This document shows, one piece after another, positions 6,688 to 13,303 of a stretch of DNA of 24,401 bases. Numbering within the stretch: position 1 is the stretch's first letter; each line of letters opens with the position of its first letter. The position numbers and the translations under genes were made by a program. The DNA lies in IMG/VR virus record IMGVR_UViG_3300042860_002110, positions 1 to 24,401 of that record. One strand, written 5' to 3'. The notes under the pieces were generated by a model. The model was not told the origin of the DNA. It saw only the letters and a program-made list of their open reading frames with translations, and did no database searches. This DNA comes from a virus.

Positions 6688-7572
6688 TGAGGCTTCCTCC
6701 TTGGTGGTCGCCGGGACAAAGGTGTTGAGTCCGCCTCCGACCCCGGCGAGGTCGAAGTTTGACTTGGAACAAGTGATCTTCTTTCCCTCGCGGGCGAAGT
6801 GGGTATCGGGCAACGGCCGGCGCGGGGTTTCGCGGCCCAGCAGGGCCACTTCCGACAGGTGGTTCGATTCAGCCCAAATCTCTGCCGACCGACGCGGGAA
6901 TGCGTTGGTTGCAATGAGGCTGTCGAAGATGGGCTTGTTCACCTCCATGTCTCCCACAATGTAACCGATGCCATTGCGTTCTTCGTAATTGATCGAAGGA
7001 ATTCTGCCCACGGCGCTCTTCGGCTCGTCCCCGTTCTTCTCGTGCATGACCACGACCTGGGGGAAGGAGCCACGCGCCATGTGGGCGCGGGTGGCGCGGA
7101 CGATGGACTTCAGGCGCTCGTTGTTGAACCGCTTCAGCTCCGGGTCGGCCTCGCCATCGTCAATGGCCGGGTCGAACGCCATAAACAACTCCACGCGCTC
7201 AATCTTGATCTTCTCGCCGTCATCCTTCACGCTGTGCGATGCCTTGCTATTCACGGTCTTGTCCTCCTTGCGGTCAAGTTCCTTGCTCTTGCGGTCGGCC
7301 CACGCCTTGCCAGCATCGCCCCCCCACAGAAGCCACGCGATATACCCGGCCGAATCCTTGCCCCAGCCCTCGCCCTTCTTGTCCACCTCGTGGCGGGCGA
7401 AGTAGGAGTGCATCCGGCGCACCGTATCCGGGGACAGGTTCTTGCGGTTCTTGATGTCCCGCGCTCGAGCCACGCCTACCTCCGTGCCACCGCGGCCGTG
7501 CTTCTCGCGCAGCGCCAGCCCACGCTCGGCGTTGGCGGCCATCTCTTCGGTTGGCTTGAGGTCGATTTCCAT
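6067..7572 (-). CDS. Prohead protease fused to scaffold (Mu gpI-like)
   Basis: 501 residues in three parts. Residues 1-100 form a conserved phage module with GRGGTEVGVARARDIKNRK, SYFARHEVDKKG and AWLLWGGDAGKAWA. Residues about 120-260 resemble Mu gpI-like and related prohead serine proteases: VVVMHEKNG (candidate His177), FPRRSAEIW (candidate Ser229) and EVALLGRETPRRPLP, matching the family's 'SP/SA then ALT/ALL' order. Residues 296-501 are an acidic coiled-coil scaffold with its own internal start. A VGGGLNTFVP peptide (278-287) joins the two halves and recurs at the capsid N-terminus. The start overlaps the previous stop (TAATG). The protease should cut the scaffold and possibly the capsid during maturation; catalytic residues are inferred from motif alignment by eye. 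Confidence 0.75.
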   Translation of the reverse strand: MEIDLKPTEEMAANAERGLALREKHGRGGTEVGVARARDIKNRKNLSPDTVRRMHSYFARHEVDKKGEGWGKDSAGYIAWLLWGGDAGKAWADRKSKELDRKEDKTVNSKASHSVKDDGEKIKIERVELFMAFDPAIDDGEADPELKRFNNERLKSIVRATRAHMARGSFPQVVVMHEKNGDEPKSAVGRIPSINYEERNGIGYIVGDMEVNKPIFDSLIATNAFPRRSAEIWAESNHLSEVALLGRETPRRPLPDTHFAREGKKITCSKSNFDLAGVGGGLNTFVPATTKEEASMASNDYREELEAMKCAIGELADMMKKKFGEDESEDEKDEMSAETMEDMEFQANEGDEGVHIDIGSHDVEAPEEEEEEEAMPVVAARSTYSLRSENARLKSRMERLEAEIRREKFSREIDILEQDGYRIPESQRDNLMTQLQASRDPVALLESWRSLFSRDPIGAKIDMSRAAMPKTVSGGDISSLVKEFAGKPEEFAKAINSRIKR

Positions 7573-7877
7573 TAGATGAACACCCGGTACGGGACGGACG
7601 GCTCGGGCGTAAAGGTCGGCAGAGCCTCCACCTGTTCCTCGGTCAGCTCAATGGTCGCCCGGATGTTCGCGTGGTAGCGGGGGTCGCCAGGGCGCACGAT
7701 CACGCCTTCCTCGTCCACGACCGCCGGGATCGGCCCGATGCGGTCGACATAGCAGCCGGGGACGGGCATGAGCGCGATCTCGCCCTCGCCCTGATCGACC
7801 TCGACCAGCAGTCCTGCGGCTTCCAGCGCATCGTCCATCTGCGCCTCGGTGTCGGTGCGGAGCATGTAGTCGGTCAT
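7572..7877 (-). CDS. Conserved phage hypothetical protein
   Basis: 101 residues beginning MTDYMLRTDTEAQMDDALEA. The sequence has VDRIGPIPAVVDEEG and DPRYHANIRATIELTEEQVE, a pattern I recall from small phage proteins next to fibre genes, of unknown role. It is acidic, with no membrane segment. The ATG overlaps the stop of the fibre gene by four bases (ATGA), and its stop overlaps the start of the protease gene, so it is locked into the late operon. It could be a fibre chaperone or a small virion protein, but nothing in the sequence decides this. Confidence 0.7.
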   Translation of the reverse strand: MTDYMLRTDTEAQMDDALEAAGLLVEVDQGEGEIALMPVPGCYVDRIGPIPAVVDEEGVIVRPGDPRYHANIRATIELTEEQVEALPTFTPEPSVPYRVFI

Positions 7878-9142
7878 AGGGTGGTCAGGGAGTTAAGGGT
7901 TGCTTGCGGGAGAGCCGTGGGCCAGAACTTGAATGACTGAAAATGCTGTCTGCCGGTCAAACCGCCGAAAGGACTTCCCGCATCATTTCCAAAGCCGATA
8001 ATGGTTTGGTTGAATGATGTGATTGCTTGCGTATTGCTATTTGCAGTCGCGCCATTGCTGGAAACCAGTTGCGATCCGTTCGTTACGCTGATCGCAAACT
8101 TTCGCGCAACGCCATAGGTCAACGAGTTGGGGCCGAACGACTCGGTGGCAGTCGTGCCATTACTTGTGCGATGAGCCGTGTTGTATGTGCCGTCGTTGTA
8201 ATAGTACGAACGCGATCCCGAATCGCTTGGCCCTCTGATGCAGACCATTGGAGGGAATGAACCAGACTGACGGCTCTGCGGACTGCACGACCACAACATC
8301 GAATAGCCAGTCGTGATGCCAGTAAACCACGACGAGAAGTTTGTCCCGGTCATGCTGCACTCGTCCGCATTCCTCGTCCCCGTGCTTGCCCCGGTCGGGA
8401 TGTATGACGATGCGCCGGAGCCAGCTTCTATTTGGCATCCATAAACAAGAACATCGGCGGTCTCATCGTTGCCGATGATGTTGTCCCAAAGCATGATTTG
8501 CGCGTTTGCGTCTGTACCAGACAGCGTGTAGGTGTATTGAAAACGCTTCCATGTCGTAGTAACGACGCAGTTAAATCCGGCAGGATCGGCACCGATGCGA
8601 AGTCCAACATTCTGCGTAGCCGCACCACCGCTCGCGGTGTTTGCCTTCATCCACACCGACATGGTGTACGGTTGTGACGCGGAACCTACTGCCGAATTCC
8701 TAATGCGACTAAATGTGCCGCCCGTCTTGTTGAAGGTAATACGAGTAACCGTTGATGCACCATCCGGGCCAGTCTGCGAAACAGTAGAGACTGCTGGATT
8801 TGCCGCGCCGCTGTTGTCAAGCAACCAAACCGCATTGGAAAAATCGTTGCTATATGTCAGCAGGCTGCTTGCACTCCCCTCAATCAGCAGCCCACGAGGC
8901 GTGGGTGGCGTAGTGGTGGGGTCGTAGTCGAAGCGGGGGGTGTTGATTGCCGCGCTGGTGACGTAGCCGCTGCTGTTGATGTACGTTCCGGTAGTGCTGC
9001 GCGTGAACGTCAGGCGCGAGTCAAGGACACCCGTGGTGAAATCAAGCGACAGCGTGGAACCATCGCCGGCACGAGTCATCAGCTTGCTCGCAACGGACGA
9101 GCCGCTGATCCGTGACATCCTTGGGCGGTTGGCGCGGTTCAT
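7874..9142 (-). CDS. Fibre/spike protein with lectin-like domains
   Basis: 422 residues. The N-terminal part has LTFTRSTTGTYINSSGYV, INTPRFDYDP and RGLLIEGSASSLLTYSNDFS, a hallmark of many phage fibre or head-spike proteins (T/F-R-x-S-x-A/G-T-Y ... PRFDY ... RGLLIE). It is followed by a carbohydrate-binding-like beta-sandwich (about 125-250) and a concanavalin/LamG-like C-terminal domain ending QSFKFWPTALPQATLNSL. The role is probably receptor or glycan binding on the particle surface. Base composition is lower in GC than the neighbours, as often seen for exchanged adhesin genes. It overlaps both neighbours by 1-4 bases. Its place between portal and protease genes, rather than after the tail genes, suggests a head-attached fibre. 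Confidence 0.75.
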   Translation of the reverse strand: MNRANRPRMSRISGSSVASKLMTRAGDGSTLSLDFTTGVLDSRLTFTRSTTGTYINSSGYVTSAAINTPRFDYDPTTTPPTPRGLLIEGSASSLLTYSNDFSNAVWLLDNSGAANPAVSTVSQTGPDGASTVTRITFNKTGGTFSRIRNSAVGSASQPYTMSVWMKANTASGGAATQNVGLRIGADPAGFNCVVTTTWKRFQYTYTLSGTDANAQIMLWDNIIGNDETADVLVYGCQIEAGSGASSYIPTGASTGTRNADECSMTGTNFSSWFTGITTGYSMLWSCSPQSRQSGSFPPMVCIRGPSDSGSRSYYYNDGTYNTAHRTSNGTTATESFGPNSLTYGVARKFAISVTNGSQLVSSNGATANSNTQAITSFNQTIIGFGNDAGSPFGGLTGRQHFQSFKFWPTALPQATLNSLTTL

Positions 9143-9957
9143 CAGAGGGTGGACCAGAACGCGCCCATGTCGGGCGTGCCGCTGGACTTGAACTGGGCGG
9201 TGACGTACTGCGCGCCCGCCAGGTCGATCATGGCGTAGGCAGGTTCCACGTTGGCCGTTGCGGCCGTGGCCGGGGAATACAGGTTGCCTGACGGGGTTCC
9301 CGCGACCTGCGTGATGCCGCTGAAGGTACGGTGATTGGCCGTCCCGTCGATGGTGTAGTTCGGGACCGTGCCGCTCGTAAAGGTCAGCGTCAAATCAGCC
9401 ACAACGGTCGGAACGTACCAAAAGGAAGAAACATTCGACCGCGTGTAGGTCAGCCCGGTCGGAGTACCAGCGGTCGTTGTGATCGCCGTACCACCTGAGG
9501 TTGCCGAGAGCTGGAACGTGCTTGATCCGTTCGTGGCGATGATGTAGTAAGTGGTCGGGTTTGAATACGCCGGAAGGGTGATTGATCCAGTACCGCCAAA
9601 TGTTCCGGCAATGGTCAGCGCCTGCCCGACCGCCAGGGTTGGGTTGGCATTACAGGTAAAGTTGCCGGCTGTATCCGCAATGGTCACGCCCGTGAGCGTG
9701 CCGCTGGTGTCCAGGTACTTGCGCCAACCAAGGAGCCGCATACCGATGGCGGTCTGCGCGGTGGTTGCCGACACCATGAACGGCATGACGTAGAGCAGCG
9801 AGGGGTTCTGCCCGTTGACCGATGCCGAGGTGTAGTCGAACAGCAGCCCGGTGGTGGGCGGGGTCTGAACGAGGGTCGCCCCGCCAGCGGTGTAGGTGGC
9901 CGGAACGGACGCGGCCGTCACCTTGCGGAAGTTGTTCTGTGCGGTGGTGATGTCCAT
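9142..9957 (-). CDS. Virion protein with an inserted repeat-type beta domain
   Basis: 271 residues. The outer parts (about 1-88 and 175-271) look like one virion domain: MPFMVSATTAQTAIGMRLLGW and later FWYVPTVVADLTLTFTSGTV, DLAGAQYVTAQFKSSG. Between them, about residues 90-172 form a beta module: ALTIAGTFGGTGSITLPAY, then PTTYYIIATNGSSTFQLSAT. I recall such modules from fibres and structural proteins of aquatic phages. The module seems to have been inserted into the host protein. The ATG has AGGAG about ten bases upstream, and the stop overlaps the fibre start. It is probably a particle surface protein working with the downstream lectin-like fibre. The function of the core is unknown. Confidence 0.65.
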   Translation of the reverse strand: MDITTAQNNFRKVTAASVPATYTAGGATLVQTPPTTGLLFDYTSASVNGQNPSLLYVMPFMVSATTAQTAIGMRLLGWRKYLDTSGTLTGVTIADTAGNFTCNANPTLAVGQALTIAGTFGGTGSITLPAYSNPTTYYIIATNGSSTFQLSATSGGTAITTTAGTPTGLTYTRSNVSSFWYVPTVVADLTLTFTSGTVPNYTIDGTANHRTFSGITQVAGTPSGNLYSPATAATANVEPAYAMIDLAGAQYVTAQFKSSGTPDMGAFWSTL

Positions 9958-9958
9958 A

Positions 9959-11365
9959 TCAGAGTTCTCCTCGGCGCTTCATGTCGAGCGCAATGGCAAC
10001 CGCCTGGTCCTGCGGCTTGCCTTCCTTGATGAGTGTGCGGATCTTGTCGCTGACGGCCTTGTCGGCCTTCTCCATAAGCTTGAGGCCGGCCTTGTCCTGC
10101 TCGGTATCATCGATCTCGGGCTTGGCGGCGGTGGCCTTCGCGCCGGGGCGGGAAGCGGTAATACGCGCCGAATTCATCTTTTGTACTTCCGATGCCTTGC
10201 GCTTGATCGCGTCAAACTTTGCAGCCAAGATTGCAGTCTTGCGAACTATGTCTTGACTCTTGTCTGCATCTGCCTTCATGTCGTCAAAAGACTGTCCGTA
10301 TTCCATACCAAGACCGCTTGCGTCCATAGAAACGTTGTCCATGTCACGCAGAAGCGAATTGAGTTCTTTGATCAACGCAGCAAACTGATTTGCCTTGTCA
10401 TTCTTCTTTTGCTTCTTTGCAGCAGACTGCTTGTCTTTGAGATTCCACTCAAAGTCGCTTGCGAGACCTTGAAGGCGTTCGGCCGCCTTGAATGCTTTGC
10501 TGATCTGCTTCTTGTATTCCGTATAAAGTTGACGGCTCTGTGAAACAAATTCGGTCTTTTCACCCAGGCGCGAGAACGTTCCCGACTTTTCCACCTTTTG
10601 TGCGTTGCGGCGAATCATGTCCGCCTTTTGGTTCAATGGCACAAGCTTGCGAAGTAGGTCTTGAGCCTTGGCTACTTCTGCGCGCAGCTCTTCAGTCGTC
10701 TTGATTCGTCCCTTGTATTGACCAAGTTGACTCGCCTCAACGGCAAGATCGTTGATTTTATCTGCCAACCAATAGGCTTCAACCTTCAAAGCCTTGAATT
10801 GGTTTCCCTTTTCATTCTTCCGGTTGTCGTCTGCGGCATACCGAAGGATTTTTTCAAGATTCTGACAAGCATCCCACGACTTGATAATCTTGCTCAATGC
10901 GTTGCTGATTTGAGTGTTCAATGCCCTATCAGCATCGCTCATCTGTGAGGCGAACACAGTCTTCGCTTGAGACCGAGAGAACGGGGTCTTCATGGAAGAC
11001 TGCACGAACACACGCGCAGCCACCGCGGCCTTGAGGCCAGCAATGAGCCGCTGGATATCGGCCGTGGAGTTCATCTTGGCAATCATGCTGCTCGTCACCT
11101 TGACGTAATTGTCAAGCTGCTTGAACCGAGCATCGTTCAGATCGGCCATGTAGTCGTAGTTGCTCTTGGCATCCTCCGCGGCCTTCTTCGCGGCGTTCAG
11201 GCCGGAGGCATACTGCGGCGTGGTGGGATCAACGGGCTTTGCCGTGGCGGCACTCAAACCGCGGCTGATGCGATCCAGGATGCCCATCTTCGCCTTTGCG
11301 CCAGGTCGCGCAAACACCCCGAGCCGCTGTTCGATTTCGTTGCGATTGTTGCTCATACCTTCCAT
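9959..11365 (-). CDS. Coiled-coil structural protein with an internal duplication
   Basis: 468 residues, helical, Lys/Ala/Asp-rich. Two related units follow each other, about residues 135-261 and 270-399. Each begins KT-x-F-x-SQ, carries a Lys-rich turn ending N-E/D-K-x-NQF, then AS-x-LG, and ends in a helix A-K/D-K-A/S-QD-x-x-RK. The C-terminus GKPQDQAVAIALDMKRRGEL is a short motif I recall from small phage structural proteins. The start has AGGAGG eight bases upstream. The core is noticeably poorer in GC than both ends. It lies between the minor head gene and surface protein genes; it could be an internal head, ejection or fibre-linking protein. No enzymatic motif is seen. Confidence 0.65.
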   Translation of the reverse strand: MEGMSNNRNEIEQRLGVFARPGAKAKMGILDRISRGLSAATAKPVDPTTPQYASGLNAAKKAAEDAKSNYDYMADLNDARFKQLDNYVKVTSSMIAKMNSTADIQRLIAGLKAAVAARVFVQSSMKTPFSRSQAKTVFASQMSDADRALNTQISNALSKIIKSWDACQNLEKILRYAADDNRKNEKGNQFKALKVEAYWLADKINDLAVEASQLGQYKGRIKTTEELRAEVAKAQDLLRKLVPLNQKADMIRRNAQKVEKSGTFSRLGEKTEFVSQSRQLYTEYKKQISKAFKAAERLQGLASDFEWNLKDKQSAAKKQKKNDKANQFAALIKELNSLLRDMDNVSMDASGLGMEYGQSFDDMKADADKSQDIVRKTAILAAKFDAIKRKASEVQKMNSARITASRPGAKATAAKPEIDDTEQDKAGLKLMEKADKAVSDKIRTLIKEGKPQDQAVAIALDMKRRGEL

Positions 11366-11386
11366 CGTAGCGTCCTCCTATGCGAT

Positions 11387-13303
11387 TTATGCATTCACAA
11401 ATCCGGGATCGGGAATCTGCCGCGTGTCGATGAGCTGCTGGCGCTTCCCGTTGTGCCGCTTCAGCGCGGCGTAGTTCACGTTGCCATTCACATCCGTCCA
11501 CCCGCGCTCGAGGGCGCGAGCCGCCGGCACGGGTATCAGCGCGCAGCGGCAATTACTCACGATCAAACCGTCAGCGAGTAGAATGCCGCTGCTGCTTCGG
11601 AAGTCATACACATGCCCCTCCCACTTAGAAACAACATCGACATCGACAACATCGTCAAGCGTTACCGTGCCGGCGAAAGCACCAACCAAATCGCCAAATC
11701 GCTCGGCGTATCTCGTGGTGCGATTGATCGCCGACTCCTCAAGCGAGGCATCAAGCTCCGCACGCAGGGGGAGGCCGAAACGCTCAAATGGAGCGGAATC
11801 AAGCAAGATCCGGCTGCCGTCAAACGGCAATGCGGGGCGGCTTGGGCTGCCGTTCGTGGCCGAAAGCGAAGCATGAACGAATTGATCCGATGCGCCAAAT
11901 CCAAGGCTCGGCTGACCAGCCCCGACGAGCTGCCGCTCTTGGAGGCTATTCGCGCCCTGGGCGTTGAACACATCGAACACCAGTACGCGGTCGGTCCTTA
12001 CAACGTCGATTTCGCCATGCGCGCTCATGGCATCGCCATCGAACATATGGCCGTTGGCCTTCGCGCTGACAGTCGTACGGGTTACAGCCTTCGCCGCGAG
12101 CGCGTTGAATATCTGCAAGGCCGTGGGCTGCAAGTAGTTGCCCTGGTTGTATCCAAGTCCTTCCGCCGCGTTCACGGGCTTGACGCTGCGGCGCAGCATC
12201 TTGTCGCCAACCTTGACAGCGTGGGCCGGAATCCATCCCCGGTCGGTCAGTATTGGGTGATTGGCTGTCGCTGCGATAGTGCCACCCGACCGCGTATTGA
12301 GGTGTACCAGCGCACCGCAATATGACGTACGGAAGCCCATGTCCACGGCCCCCTCAACAGGTTGCCAAGACGGGAAACAGTTGAATCCGCACGGCGGTGC
12401 GATCCCCTGGCGGTCGAACATCTCCATCGTGCCGATGTAGCCGTCCAAGCCCTGATGCGTGGGCCGCGTCCGGTTGTCCCCGGTCGCGCTGTATTCCACC
12501 AGCGGCACGAACGCCTGCACCTTCGGTTCGCGCAGGGTCTCCGCAAGCCCTTCCGTGGCCGCCCGGTTGGTGTTCGTGCGTAGCACGGTTTCAAGCCGCG
12601 CCGTGGTCAGGTGCGTACCCGTGACCATCTGCGTGGTGGTCACGAAGTCCCCGAGGTTCATCTTGCGTATCCACTTGCCCACCACGGACTTGCCGGGTTT
12701 CTCTTCGATGACGCGGGCAATCAGCTCCTGCGTCTGCCGCGTCTGCTTGGGGTTCATGGCGGTCACAAAGAACGTGCCGTCCGTGATCCGCTTGGCCGTG
12801 GAGATTTGCCCACCCTGGGGGTTGACCGTGATGCCGCGCAGGAGCGAATCAAGCACCGGGTTACGGGCGCGCATATCGGGCAGGGCGTTGTCGCGCTCGT
12901 GGTCGGCCACCTCGCCGCCGCTGCGCTGGGCGGCCTCAATCAGCACATCCCAATCCGTGCGCGAGATCGGCACGCGGGTGCGGAACCAGTTGGCGATGGG
13001 GGCGAGGAAATCGCGGCCGAACCCCTCCAGCACAACGCCCGTTTCAAGGCGGTCGAAGGTCAGGGCCGTGTTGTCCTCGAGCATCCCCGCCACGGCCTCG
13101 TCCGGGATCTTGGCCTTGTCGATGGCCTGCCGTGCGCCAAAGAGCCACGATGCCATCAGAAGGGCCGACGTTGCCTCGTGGAACGTCTGCCAATGCTCCG
13201 CGCCCGTTTCCCCCAGTACCTGGGCTGCGATGCCCTTGCGGTACGCCTGCTGCGCCTCCTTGAGGACGCTGCGGAGGTGCTTGTCTAGCGCGGCGCGGTT
13301 CAT
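11387..13303 (-). CDS. Mu gpF / SPP1 gp7-like minor head protein interrupted by an intein
   Basis: 638 residues as translated. The N-extein (1-308) and C-extein (585-638) would splice to about 362 residues. The joined sequence PPCGFN|CRCALIPVPA restores the 'NCRC' motif typical of the SPP1 gp7/Mu gpF head morphogenesis family, whose members bind the portal and help genome packaging or ejection. Family-like segments earlier include LRTNTNRAATEGLAETLREP and SATGDNRTRPTHQGLDG. The start overlaps the portal stop by four bases (ATGA). The intervening residues 309-584 carry Hint-domain motifs (separate entry). The antisense strand of the intein carries a homing-endonuclease-like gene. Activity of the head protein should depend on splicing. 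Confidence 0.87.
   Translation of the reverse strand: MNRAALDKHLRSVLKEAQQAYRKGIAAQVLGETGAEHWQTFHEATSALLMASWLFGARQAIDKAKIPDEAVAGMLEDNTALTFDRLETGVVLEGFGRDFLAPIANWFRTRVPISRTDWDVLIEAAQRSGGEVADHERDNALPDMRARNPVLDSLLRGITVNPQGGQISTAKRITDGTFFVTAMNPKQTRQTQELIARVIEEKPGKSVVGKWIRKMNLGDFVTTTQMVTGTHLTTARLETVLRTNTNRAATEGLAETLREPKVQAFVPLVEYSATGDNRTRPTHQGLDGYIGTMEMFDRQGIAPPCGFNCFPSWQPVEGAVDMGFRTSYCGALVHLNTRSGGTIAATANHPILTDRGWIPAHAVKVGDKMLRRSVKPVNAAEGLGYNQGNYLQPTALQIFNALAAKAVTRTTVSAKANGHMFDGDAMSAHGEIDVVRTDRVLVFDVFNAQGANSLQERQLVGAGQPSLGFGASDQFVHASLSATNGSPSRPALPFDGSRILLDSAPFERFGLPLRAELDASLEESAINRTTRYAERFGDLVGAFAGTVTLDDVVDVDVVSKWEGHVYDFRSSSGILLADGLIVSNCRCALIPVPAARALERGWTDVNGNVNYAALKRHNGKRQQLIDTRQIPDPGFVNA
11552..12379 (-). 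mobile_element. Intein (276 residues) at the NCRC motif of the minor head protein
   Basis: The first residue is Cys (CFPSWQPVEG, block A). Block B is TANHPILTDRGWIPAHAVKV, with the T-x-x-H of Hint domains at T346/H349 of the precursor. The C-terminal blocks are WEGHVYDFRSSSGILLADGL followed by IVSN|C: terminal Asn584 and Cys585 as first residue of the C-extein. The penultimate residue is Ser instead of the usual His, seen in a minority of inteins. About 170 residues between the blocks (near 375-545) have no recognised DOD endonuclease motif and instead lie antisense to a plus-strand endonuclease-like gene. Splicing is inferred from motifs. Confidence 0.87.
11612..12325 (+). CDS. Homing-endonuclease-like protein (HTH + Vsr/EDxHD-like), antisense inside the intein
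   Basis: 237 codons on the plus strand, wholly inside the intein. Residues 12-50 form a helix-turn-helix: IVKRYRAGESTNQIAKSLGV, SRGAIDRRLLKRGIKL. Residues about 76-98 (CGAAWAAVRGRKRSMNELIR) form the linker seen in this family. Residues about 104-190 resemble a Vsr/EDxHD-type nuclease: ELPLLEAIRALGV, AVGPYNVDFAMRAHGIAIEH (candidate D133, E144), RRERVEYLQGRGLQVVALVV. The family's usual His after the core strand is not clear, so activity is uncertain. The last ~45 residues are antisense to intein block B and look like shadow. The start has GGAAG eight bases upstream and a possible TAGAAT -10 at 11579-11584. Second codon positions align on both strands. Confidence 0.8.
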   Translation: MPLPLRNNIDIDNIVKRYRAGESTNQIAKSLGVSRGAIDRRLLKRGIKLRTQGEAETLKWSGIKQDPAAVKRQCGAAWAAVRGRKRSMNELIRCAKSKARLTSPDELPLLEAIRALGVEHIEHQYAVGPYNVDFAMRAHGIAIEHMAVGLRADSRTGYSLRRERVEYLQGRGLQVVALVVSKSFRRVHGLDAAAQHLVANLDSVGRNPSPVGQYWVIGCRCDSATRPRIEVYQRTAI

